Assembly: GCA_031271375.1 (NCBI GenBank)
Contig: JAISVU010000258.1
Span: 1-9,240 of the forward strand
DNA from: Clostridiales bacterium
GTDB lineage: Bacteria > Bacillota > Clostridia > Lachnospirales > WRAX01
DNA length: 9,240 bases
Direction of reading: 5' to 3'
In this document: positions 1-6,854 of the stretch, one piece after another
Layout: each line of letters begins with the position of its first letter
Position numbering within the stretch: position 1 is the stretch's first letter
Position numbers and translations under genes: made by a program
Notes under the pieces: generated by a model
Databases searched by the model: none
Seen by the model: only the letters and a program-made list of their open reading frames with translations
What the model was told of the DNA's origin: nothing

Positions 1-522
1 CTGCTGCGCGCCACAGACCGCCTGCTTTCCGGCGTGCTGAAGGTCGCGTCCGAGTTCCTGCTTCCTACGGCGCAGCTTATAGGCCCGCGTAAATATAAGT
101 ATGCCTTCATACCTCACGAAGGCGGTTACGAAAACGCGCTTCCGGCTATTGAGGAGTTTAACAACCCAATCTACGCTGCGCAAAAGGACTTTTTAGAAGC
201 CGAATCCATGCCTGATTACCGTCATAAGCCGGAGGTTTTGAAGCCGGACGGCGGGTTCCTTTCGGTCAGCGGCGGCGTTACATTCAGCCGCCTTAAACCC
301 GCCGAGGACAGGGACGGCATGATCCTGCGCCTGTACAATCCCTCGGATGAGGAACGCAGCGTTACTGTAAAAGCGCAGGACGGCTTCATACTGAGCAAGG
401 CCGCGCTGACTAAGCTGGACGAATCGGCGGCGGAGACGCTGGAGCTTGCGGATAACGCGGTCACAGTCACAGCGGCCGCGAAGAAAATCATCACCCTAAA
501 ACTTCATATAGCTTTTTCATAA
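1..522 (+). CDS. Alpha-mannosidase (GH38-type), C-terminal end only, 5' truncated by window edge
   Basis: The reading frame is open from the first base and ends at TAA 520-522, giving 173 residues with no start of its own; the GTG at 34 lies inside the protein. The visible part looks like the C-terminal beta-sandwich of GH38 alpha-mannosidases and mannosylglycerate-hydrolase relatives. It has a segment YKYAFIPHEGGY (about residues 33-44 of the visible part), which resembles the family's 'YALYPH.G' stretch, and later ILRLYNPSDEERSVTV, the usual 'R.YNP' strand near the end of these enzymes. The catalytic N-terminal domain lies outside the window, so activity cannot be judged. It is a different protein from the complete GH38 enzyme downstream, whose end reads differently. 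It is followed after 28 bases by the isomerase gene with no terminator between, so it is probably in the same operon. The GH38 family call is fairly secure; the glycoside cleaved is unknown. Confidence 0.82.
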   Translation: MLRATDRLLSGVLKVASEFLLPTAQLIGPRKYKYAFIPHEGGYENALPAIEEFNNPIYAAQKDFLEAESMPDYRHKPEVLKPDGGFLSVSGGVTFSRLKPAEDRDGMILRLYNPSDEERSVTVKAQDGFILSKAALTKLDESAAETLELADNAVTVTAAAKKIITLKLHIAFS

Positions 523-537
523 CAACTATCGAAGAAA

Positions 538-550
538 GAGGGTTTTACAC
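538..550 (+). promoter_or_regulatory. Shine-Dalgarno site that points to an ATT start codon for the isomerase
   Basis: GAGGG at 538-542, inside the purine run AAAGAGGG (535-542), lies 8 bases before ATT at 551. This is ideal spacing for ATT 551 but 35 bases away from the first in-frame ATG at 578, which has no purine-rich site just upstream. No ATG, GTG or TTG occurs in this frame between the site and 578. The site therefore decides the start in favour of ATT. Confidence 0.7.
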
Positions 551-1222
551 ATTAAACGTTCTGAGATTAATGCGATTATGCGCAAAACGGTGCGCTTTGC
601 GGAGGAAATGCGGTTTCGGCTGCCGCCGTTCGCCTTTTGGACCGCCGAGGACTGGCGCGATAAAGGCGAGGAATATGATGAGCTCCGCCAAAATCTGCTG
701 GGTTGGGATATTACGGATTTTGGCAGCGGCGATTTTTATAAAATAGGCCTTCTTATGTTCACAATCCGCAACGGCAACTTCGATAATCCCAAATATATAA
801 AGCCCTACGCCGAAAAGCTGCTTATAGTGGAGGAAGGGCAGATCACCCCTTACCATTTTCATTATAAGAAGATGGAGGATATCATCAACCGCGGCGGCGG
901 CGACCTGATGGTGCAGGTGTATAACTCCGACATGGATGAACGCTTTGCCGGCACTCCGGTCATGGTAAGCTCGGACGGGCGCAATTATACCGTCGACGCC
1001 GGGGCCGTTGTGCGCGTAACCCCAGGGGAGAGCATAACCCTTCCCTGCGGTATGTACCATAAATTCTGGGGCGAGGGCGGCAAGGTTCTCGTCGGCGAGG
1101 TTTCAAAGGTCAACGACGACCGCGTTGACAACCGCTTTTACGAACCGGTGGGGCGGTTCCCCGCAATCGATGAGGACGAGGCTCCGCTGTATCTGCTGAG
1201 TATGGACTACAAGGAATTTTAA
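551..1222 (+). CDS. D-lyxose/D-mannose ketol-isomerase (cupin fold), apparent ATT start
   Basis: Metal-dependent aldose-ketose isomerase related to the E. coli O157-type D-lyxose isomerase; members of this family interconvert D-lyxose/D-xylulose and D-mannose/D-fructose. Counting from ATT 551 the protein has 223 residues, close to the family length. It begins KRSEINAI, matching the conserved family N-terminus (MKRS.IN), which would be lost if translation began at ATG 578. The cupin metal site is intact: HFH (His102, His104), Glu109 in KKMEDIINRGGG, and His170 in GMYHKFW. Further family segments are LGWDITDFG, FTIRNG and LVGEVSKVNDD. No signal peptide is visible, so it is cytoplasmic. It sits between a GH38 mannosidase and a sugar kinase, which favours D-mannose to D-fructose as the physiological reaction, but that preference is inferred. 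The family is secure; the start codon is the unusual part and could also be a base error for ATG. Confidence 0.9.
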   Translation: MKRSEINAIMRKTVRFAEEMRFRLPPFAFWTAEDWRDKGEEYDELRQNLLGWDITDFGSGDFYKIGLLMFTIRNGNFDNPKYIKPYAEKLLIVEEGQITPYHFHYKKMEDIINRGGGDLMVQVYNSDMDERFAGTPVMVSSDGRNYTVDAGAVVRVTPGESITLPCGMYHKFWGEGGKVLVGEVSKVNDDRVDNRFYEPVGRFPAIDEDEAPLYLLSMDYKEF

Positions 1223-1243
1223 ACGACGGAAGGAGGCGGTCAT

Positions 1244-2737
1244 ATGGCGCTGGCGGGCTTGGATATCGGAACGACCGGCTGCAAATGCACTGTTATGACG
1301 GCGGAAGGATGTATTCTGTCGTCGAAGTATCTGGATTATGAGGCTAGCAGAGTTGGCGGGATACATGAAATAGACGCCGAAGCCATTTGGCAATCCGTTA
1401 AGACTGTCATACAGGGCGCTTTCTACGCAAGCGCCGAGGCCGTCGCTTCGCTGACCGTCTCCTCCTTTGGGGAAAGCTGCGTCCTGCTGGACAGCGAAAG
1501 CCGCCCCGCAGCGCCTGTAATGCTGTATACCGACCCGCGCGGGGCGGAGCAAAGCGATCGGTTAGGCCGCATGTTGGGGAAGGACAATATCTTTAAGATG
1601 TGCGGGCATCCGCCGAACGAGATGTACACGCTGCCTAAGCTGATGTACACGCGGGAGACAAAGCCGGATGTCTGGGACAAAGTAAGGAAAATCCTTCCGA
1701 TACACTCGTTCCTTATCTACCGGCTCTGCGGCGAGGCCGTGACGGATTATTCGCTGGCCTCGCGTATGATGATGCTTGATATTAGCAGGCTGGACTGGTG
1801 CGGCGAACTGTTGAGCGCGGGCGGGATAGACAAAGGGATGCTGCCCCGTATTCTTCCGCCGGGCAGCGCCGCGGGAAGAATCCTGCCCCATATAGCGGAG
1901 GAATTGGGACTGCCGCCCGCGCTGACCGTTGCGGTAGGCTGTCAGGATCAAATAGCCGCCGCTATCGGCGCGGGAGCGCTGCGCCCCGGCGCGGCAGTGA
2001 ACGGCAGCGGAACCGTGGAATGCCTTACGCCGGTGTTTGACGGCCTTCCCAGCGGCATGGAAGGCATGTCCGCCGGAGGTTATGCTGTCGTCCCGGCTAT
2101 GAACGGGCTTTTCGTCACATACGCGTTCACGTTCACAGGCGGGGCGCTGCTCCAGTGGTTTCGCGACCGTTTCGCGGGCGAGGCTTCAGCGCGGGCCCAA
2201 GAGGCCGGACGGAGCGTATATGACTACTTAAATGAAAGAGTTCGCCTAGAGCCCAGCGGATTACTGGTTCTGCCGCATTTCGCCGGGGCGGCGACCCCTT
2301 ATATGGACGCCGATTCGAAAGGCGCAATCGTAGGTTTGACGCTGGAACATGACGAGATTGACGTATACCAGGCCGTCCTTGAAGGCGTCGCCTATGAAGA
2401 CCGCATAAACATGGAGCGGCTTGAGGACGCCGGTATACATATTGACAGCCTGCGTGTGACCGGCGGCGGCGCCAGGTCGCGCGTCTGGACGCAAATCAAG
2501 GCTGATGTCCTTAACCGCCCGCTGGAATCCCTGACCTCAAGCGAAGCCGGAACCGTAGGTTCGCTGATTCTGTCGGGCCTTGCCGTCGGTTGCTATAAAA
2601 GCCTTGAGGAAGGCATGGGCATCGTGAAGACGCACGAGCTGTTTACGCCCGGCGGCCGCCGTCACCGGTACAATGGGATATTTAAGCAATATCAACGGCT
2701 TTATAAGGCTGTAAAAAGTATTTACAGGGAGGAATAG
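1244..2737 (+). CDS. FGGY-family carbohydrate kinase (probable ketose kinase)
   Basis: ATP-dependent sugar kinase of the FGGY (xylulokinase/glycerol kinase) superfamily, 497 residues, the usual length. The N-terminal phosphate-binding loop is LDIGTTGCKC (6-15). The segment YTDPRG (95-100) corresponds to the family's W.D.R sugar-site region. The catalytic base is probably Asp235 in VGCQDQIAAAIGAG. GSGT (254-257) and VTGGGARS (405-412) belong to the C-terminal ATP-binding domain. The start is ATG 1244 with AGGAGG at 1231-1236, 7 bases upstream. It lies 21 bases after the isomerase and 4 bases before the aldolase, so it most likely phosphorylates the ketose the isomerase makes (D-fructose or D-xylulose). 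FGGY enzymes can phosphorylate C1 (rhamnulokinase, fuculokinase) or the terminal carbon (xylulokinase); the position used here cannot be read from sequence. The family is secure and the substrate open. Confidence 0.92.
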   Translation: MALAGLDIGTTGCKCTVMTAEGCILSSKYLDYEASRVGGIHEIDAEAIWQSVKTVIQGAFYASAEAVASLTVSSFGESCVLLDSESRPAAPVMLYTDPRGAEQSDRLGRMLGKDNIFKMCGHPPNEMYTLPKLMYTRETKPDVWDKVRKILPIHSFLIYRLCGEAVTDYSLASRMMMLDISRLDWCGELLSAGGIDKGMLPRILPPGSAAGRILPHIAEELGLPPALTVAVGCQDQIAAAIGAGALRPGAAVNGSGTVECLTPVFDGLPSGMEGMSAGGYAVVPAMNGLFVTYAFTFTGGALLQWFRDRFAGEASARAQEAGRSVYDYLNERVRLEPSGLLVLPHFAGAATPYMDADSKGAIVGLTLEHDEIDVYQAVLEGVAYEDRINMERLEDAGIHIDSLRVTGGGARSRVWTQIKADVLNRPLESLTSSEAGTVGSLILSGLAVGCYKSLEEGMGIVKTHELFTPGGRRHRYNGIFKQYQRLYKAVKSIYREE

Positions 2738-2741
2738 GGCG

Positions 2742-3746
2742 ATGAGCATTGTGCGAAGCGCGGTGCACGCGCGAGAACTTTATGAATCCGCAAAGGAAAA
2801 AGGATGGGTTCTGCCCTGCTTTTGCTCCGAAAACCTGACGACAACCGAAGCCATATTATCCGCAGCCGAGGCGTTTCGGATAAAATACGTCTTACCATCC
2901 CTGCCGGTAATCGTCGCGATAACCTGCCGGTATGAGCACCGGAGCCAGGCTTCATTTTATACGCATACCCGCCGCTGGGACACGGGGCTAAAACTCTTCA
3001 CAAACGACATCAAAGCCCTGTGCGAGGACGGCGGGCCGTTTGAGCGCTTGGACGTGATGATACACCTGGATCATCTCCAGCATGACCTGGACATGGAATT
3101 GCTTGAGAGCGCCCTTACGGACTACGCTTCTGTGATGTATGATGCCTCCGCGCTGCCGTTTGAGGAAAACATCCAAAAAACGGCGGATTATTGCGCGAGG
3201 CATAAAAACGACGTATTGATCGAAGGCGCCTGCGACGAGATTCAGGACGCGGGCGGCAAGGTTCACAATGAGCTGACAACGCCTGCACAGGCAAAACGAT
3301 ATATAGAAGAAACGGGAGCCGATTTAATTGTTTGCAACCTCGGCACCGAACACCGCGCCTCCGGCAAGGAATTGAAATACAGCGGCGAGGCGAGCCGGGC
3401 CATCCAAGACGGGATTGGCAAGCGCATTGTGCTGCACGGCACGTCCTCGGTGCCTAACGAACAGGTAAGGCATTTGTTTAATGACGGGGTGTGCAAGGTA
3501 AACATCTGGACGGCCCTTGAGCGGGATTCCTCGCCTGTCTTGTTTGAAGATATGGTTCGTAACGCAGGGAAGCTGGCGGACAATAAGACGCTCTTGCTGT
3601 TGGCAAATGAAGGGTTGATACCGGCCGAGGCCATGTCAGACAAGAAAATGGAGCTTGCCTATTTTACAACGTTGTATCGTCAGGGAATCGTTTTTGATAA
3701 AATGCGGTCTATTGTCAGTGATTATTTTGATATGTGGTATGTATAA
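2742..3746 (+). CDS. Class II (zinc) ketose-phosphate aldolase, divergent
   Basis: TIM-barrel aldolase of the fructose-bisphosphate/tagatose-bisphosphate class II superfamily, 334 residues. Visible motifs in order: SENLTTTEAIL (29-39), the usual N-terminal helix; IHLDHLQH (107-114) with catalytic Asp110 and zinc ligand His111; LIEGACDE (159-166) with Glu161; GTEHRA (201-206) with zinc ligand His204; LHGTSSVP (231-238) with zinc ligand His232; VNIWTALER (253-261) with substrate-binding Asn254. Ser235 and Thr257 align with residues that hold the dihydroxyacetone-phosphate phosphate group in class II aldolases. Differences from the classical enzymes are GTSS instead of GGSG and Trp256 where NIDT normally has Asp. 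Start ATG 2742 has GGGAGG at 2727-2732. The gene follows the kinase by 4 bases, so translation is probably coupled; the likely substrate is the ketose phosphate that kinase makes, for example a ketose 1-phosphate. Catalytic competence looks intact; substrate identity is inferred. Confidence 0.87.
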   Translation: MSIVRSAVHARELYESAKEKGWVLPCFCSENLTTTEAILSAAEAFRIKYVLPSLPVIVAITCRYEHRSQASFYTHTRRWDTGLKLFTNDIKALCEDGGPFERLDVMIHLDHLQHDLDMELLESALTDYASVMYDASALPFEENIQKTADYCARHKNDVLIEGACDEIQDAGGKVHNELTTPAQAKRYIEETGADLIVCNLGTEHRASGKELKYSGEASRAIQDGIGKRIVLHGTSSVPNEQVRHLFNDGVCKVNIWTALERDSSPVLFEDMVRNAGKLADNKTLLLLANEGLIPAEAMSDKKMELAYFTTLYRQGIVFDKMRSIVSDYFDMWYV

Positions 3747-3763
3747 AAGGAGCGATTTCTGAT

Positions 3764-6595
3764 ATGAGCTTGCAATTTCGTGTGGAGCAGCTGTGCCGCG
3801 CTCCCGCAGGGCCGATGGGGCGGCGGACGCTGGCGGAGCTGCGCTATGTCCTGGAGCTGGACGAAGAAGACTTAGGGGATCATGGCGGCGCGGTGTTATC
3901 CGCGATAGATATTTTGGAAGCGGGGCTTGCGGCGGACGGGGTTCTGACGGACAGCCGCGCCAAACAAGCCGAGGATAAGCTGCTGCCGCTCGCCGCCGCC
4001 GCAAAGCGATATACCGTGCTGTGTGCAGGCCACGCACATATCGACATGAATTGGATGTGGCGGTATGACGAGACCGTAAGCATAACGCTTGACACCTTCC
4101 GCACGGTGTTAAGCCTTATGGATGAGTATCCAGACTTTCGCTTTTCGCAGTCACAAGCCTCAGTCTACCGTATCGTGGAAGAACATGACCCGGACATGCT
4201 GGCCCAGATAAAGCGGCGCGTCGCCGAGGGCCGCTGGGAGCTGTCGGCAAGCACATGGGTCGAGGCCGACCGCAACATGCCCTCGGGTGAAAGCGTCGCC
4301 AGGCATCTGTTATATGCAAAGAAATACTTGAAATATCTGTTAGGCGCGAAGGACGATGATTTCCTTCTGGATTTTGAGCCGGACACGTTCGGGCACGGCG
4401 TACATACGCCGGAACTGCTGGCCGCTGGCGGCGTGAAGTATTACTACCATTGCCGGGGTTCTGAGGGAGAGGCGCTGTACCGCTGGCAGTCGCCTTCCGG
4501 AGCCGGGCTGCTGTGCTACCGTGATCCATTTTGGTACTTAGGCCCCGTTGAAGCGGGATTTGCTCTGGGTGTGCCTAGCTTTTGCAAAAGATATGGGGTA
4601 GACGCGGCTTTACGCGTGTACGGTGTGGGCGACCACGGCGGCGGCCCGACGCGGCGCGACATCGAGCGGTTAATGGACATGGCCGGCTGGCCGGTTTTCC
4701 CCAATATACGCTTTGGAACATATAAGGAGTTTTTTGAAAGGGTCAGTAAGGCAAACAATCTTCCAGTGGTTAAAAGCGAATTGAATCCGGTCTTCACCGG
4801 TTGTTATACAAGCCAGGCGCGTATTAAACAAGCCAACCGTTTCGGGGAGGCAAAGCTGGACGAAGCGGAAAGGTTCGCCGCCGCAGCCGCGTCTCTAACC
4901 GGGTTTGGATATCGTAGCGGAGCCTTTGAGGGGGCTTGGCGCAAAATACTGTTCAACCAGTTCCACGATATCCTTCCAGGCTCGGGCATCATCGATACCC
5001 GCGAGCACGCGATGGGCTTATTTCAGCAAGCTATTGCCGCCGCCGACACGCAAAAAGCCGGAGCGCTGCGGGCTTTAGGCGCGCTGGCCGATACAGGGGC
5101 GTTTATCACCGGCGAAAGCGCGGCGGACAGCGCGTCAGAGGGCGCGGGAGTGGGCTTTGGTTTGGGATACGGGATGACTGGGGTATCACCCACAGTCGGC
5201 CTCGGGTCAGGTCAGCCCTTCCGCGTGGCCCAGACAAACCGGGGCAGCGGCCTTAACCGTGTATTCCATGTATTTAATCCGTCCCCAGTACCGCGCACTG
5301 AGATAGCGGAGCTGACGGTGTTCGATTGGCAGGGCGATTGGAGCCGCGTGAAGCTCATGGGGCCGGAAGGCGCTCTGCGATTCCAGGTGCTGGACGAGAG
5401 CCCGAAAGAATTCTTTTTACATAGCTTCGTGCGCGTTCTTGCGGAAATGTCCCTGCCCGCCGGCGGACGGGCAACTTGTGTGATGGGCCAAGATGAGAAC
5501 ATACAGCCGTTCTCTAAAAATGAGCCTTACCCAAGACTGGAAAAACCCCATTCATGCATACTGGAAAATGTTTTTATCAAAGCGGTTTTCTGCCCCGATA
5601 CCGGAGCTCTGCTATCTCTGACGGACAAGACGGCCAATCTTGAATTATTGCATGGCCCTTCGGCGTTTTTCCGCTTGATAGAGGAACAGCCCGCCGAGAA
5701 TACGGCAGGTACCTCCTGGACGGTTGGGCGTTACCGCCGGGTTACAGACATGACGGCGGATGTTGAGATACGTAGAACACTGACCGGCTCATTAAAGAAC
5801 GCTATAACTATCGTAACGCGCGTCGGGGCGTCCTCCGTCGCCTATACTGTGAGCCTTGCGGAGGGCAGCCGATGGCTGGATATCGACTGCGACGCAGACT
5901 GGCGTGAAGCCGGCATACCCTGGCGCTGTACGCCCCAGCTAAACTTCACGCTGCCGCTGGCTATGCGGCCGGATGACTTTATTCACAATGTACCGGGCGG
6001 GCTGCTGCGGCGCGCCCCGGTGAATCAAGACATGCCATGCCAGAGTTTCGCGGCCGCTCAGAGCATACCGGGGCGGGCGGTGATGCTGATCAGCGATTCC
6101 AAATACGGCTTCCGCTGTGAAAATACCCCAAATGGCTGCGCCATGAGTCTTAATTGCCTGCGCTCCTCTACCGACCCCGACCCGACGCCCGAGTACGGAC
6201 GGCACCGTTTCCGTATCGGTATCGGCGTTTCAGAGGATTCGGGCCTACAGCTCGTTAATACGGCCTACGCGTTCTGTCATCCGCCGCTTGTTATCAGCGA
6301 CAGGCCGCGCAACGGCAGTCTGCCGATGAAGCAGCCGCTGATACAGGCGGACGGCGCTTTCCTGCAAGCCGTAAAACAGGCGGAGGACGGCAACGCTGTA
6401 ATTATGCGCTTGATGGAAACCGAGGGCAGGGACGGGGAAGCCGTGGTGAGCTTATGGGCGGACATCCATACCGCCGTAGAGACGGACGCGCATGAACAGC
6501 CTGTTAGAGGACAAGCGATTACGATAGACGGAAGCACACTGCGTTGTAAATTACGGGCTCACAGTACGGTCCATTTACGGGTGACGCTGAAATAG
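3764..6595 (+). CDS. Alpha-mannosidase, glycoside hydrolase family 38, complete
   Basis: Cytoplasmic exo-alpha-mannosidase, 943 residues from ATG 3764, typical for large bacterial GH38 enzymes. I chose this start over the in-frame ATG at 3734 because AAGGAG (3747-3752) lies just upstream and 3734 would overlap the aldolase. An N-terminal helical segment is followed by the catalytic domain with CAGHAHIDMNWMWR (zinc ligands His92, Asp94), DFEPDTFGHG (probable nucleophile Asp207), GDHGGGPTRRD (289-299), and FNQFHDILPGSGI (zinc ligand His401). A glycine-rich link (about 459-484) leads to FHVFNPSPVPR, which opens the C-terminal beta-sandwich region that runs to the end. No signal peptide or membrane segment is seen, so its substrate must be an imported mannoside or oligosaccharide. 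It sits 17 bases after the aldolase. It belongs to a different GH38 subgroup from the partial gene at the window start. Mannosidase family and catalytic residues are secure; linkage preference is not determinable. Confidence 0.95.
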   Translation: MSLQFRVEQLCRAPAGPMGRRTLAELRYVLELDEEDLGDHGGAVLSAIDILEAGLAADGVLTDSRAKQAEDKLLPLAAAAKRYTVLCAGHAHIDMNWMWRYDETVSITLDTFRTVLSLMDEYPDFRFSQSQASVYRIVEEHDPDMLAQIKRRVAEGRWELSASTWVEADRNMPSGESVARHLLYAKKYLKYLLGAKDDDFLLDFEPDTFGHGVHTPELLAAGGVKYYYHCRGSEGEALYRWQSPSGAGLLCYRDPFWYLGPVEAGFALGVPSFCKRYGVDAALRVYGVGDHGGGPTRRDIERLMDMAGWPVFPNIRFGTYKEFFERVSKANNLPVVKSELNPVFTGCYTSQARIKQANRFGEAKLDEAERFAAAAASLTGFGYRSGAFEGAWRKILFNQFHDILPGSGIIDTREHAMGLFQQAIAAADTQKAGALRALGALADTGAFITGESAADSASEGAGVGFGLGYGMTGVSPTVGLGSGQPFRVAQTNRGSGLNRVFHVFNPSPVPRTEIAELTVFDWQGDWSRVKLMGPEGALRFQVLDESPKEFFLHSFVRVLAEMSLPAGGRATCVMGQDENIQPFSKNEPYPRLEKPHSCILENVFIKAVFCPDTGALLSLTDKTANLELLHGPSAFFRLIEEQPAENTAGTSWTVGRYRRVTDMTADVEIRRTLTGSLKNAITIVTRVGASSVAYTVSLAEGSRWLDIDCDADWREAGIPWRCTPQLNFTLPLAMRPDDFIHNVPGGLLRRAPVNQDMPCQSFAAAQSIPGRAVMLISDSKYGFRCENTPNGCAMSLNCLRSSTDPDPTPEYGRHRFRIGIGVSEDSGLQLVNTAYAFCHPPLVISDRPRNGSLPMKQPLIQADGAFLQAVKQAEDGNAVIMRLMETEGRDGEAVVSLWADIHTAVETDAHEQPVRGQAITIDGSTLRCKLRAHSTVHLRVTLK

Positions 6596-6599
6596 CTAT

Positions 6600-6611
6600 G
6601 GAGTGATTTAA
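6600..6611 (+). promoter_or_regulatory. Shine-Dalgarno site supporting a TTG start for the small gene
   Basis: GGAGTG at 6600-6605 lies 6 bases before TTG 6612 and just after the mannosidase stop (6593-6595). It is the main evidence that the 69-codon frame that follows is translated from TTG and is not a chance open frame. Confidence 0.6.
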
Positions 6612-6821
6612 TTGCTTGAATACTTCACTTTCCGTGTGGACGGCGACGGCACGGTTTACAGCCCAGGCGCGCATAATCAATTGGTATATGTTTCGGAAAG
6701 ATACGGCGCGGTCGCGGCGGTGCAGAGCTTCGACGATACGTTAAACCTCAAAGCGCTGCTTGAAGCCTGTTTGGAGAGCGATGAGCCGGTTGAAAATCCT
6801 CGGGCGTTCATTACAACGTAG
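6612..6821 (+). CDS. Small protein of unknown function (69 residues), TTG start
   Basis: I do not recognise this protein. It begins at TTG with a good ribosome-binding site and ends at TAG 6819-6821. It is acidic (three Asp and seven Glu among roughly 20 charged residues), lacks cysteine pairs or a transmembrane stretch, and has one Cys. The sequence opens with beta-like alternation (LEYFTFRVDGDGTVY), continues through LVYVSERYG, and ends with a probable helix (LKALLEACLES) and a polar tail. It fits in the operon with gaps of 16 bases before and 33 after, and no other frame of that stretch looks coding. It might be a small accessory or binding protein for the sugar enzymes, but nothing in the sequence shows that. 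Its reality rests on the ribosome-binding site, codon style like its neighbours and its position between two real genes. Confidence 0.6.
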   Translation: MLEYFTFRVDGDGTVYSPGAHNQLVYVSERYGAVAAVQSFDDTLNLKALLEACLESDEPVENPRAFITT

Positions 6822-6854
6822 GGTATCAGAGAAATAAAAGCAGGGGGTACAAGC

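Noticed and set aside
545..1060. Antisense open frame (171 codons) opposite the isomerase
   Set aside because: The + strand carries a complete metal-site-bearing isomerase here; the antisense translation resembles nothing.
3734..3763. Upstream ATG 3734 as the start of the large mannosidase
   Set aside because: It would overlap the aldolase end, has no ribosome-binding site, and the ten added residues do not look like family sequence; ATG 3764 follows AAGGAG.
5138..5215. Glycine-rich stretch in the mannosidase as a possible frameshift or inserted repeat
   Set aside because: The frame continues into recognisable family sequence on both sides and there is no DNA-level repeat; glycine-rich links occur at this point in related GH38 proteins.
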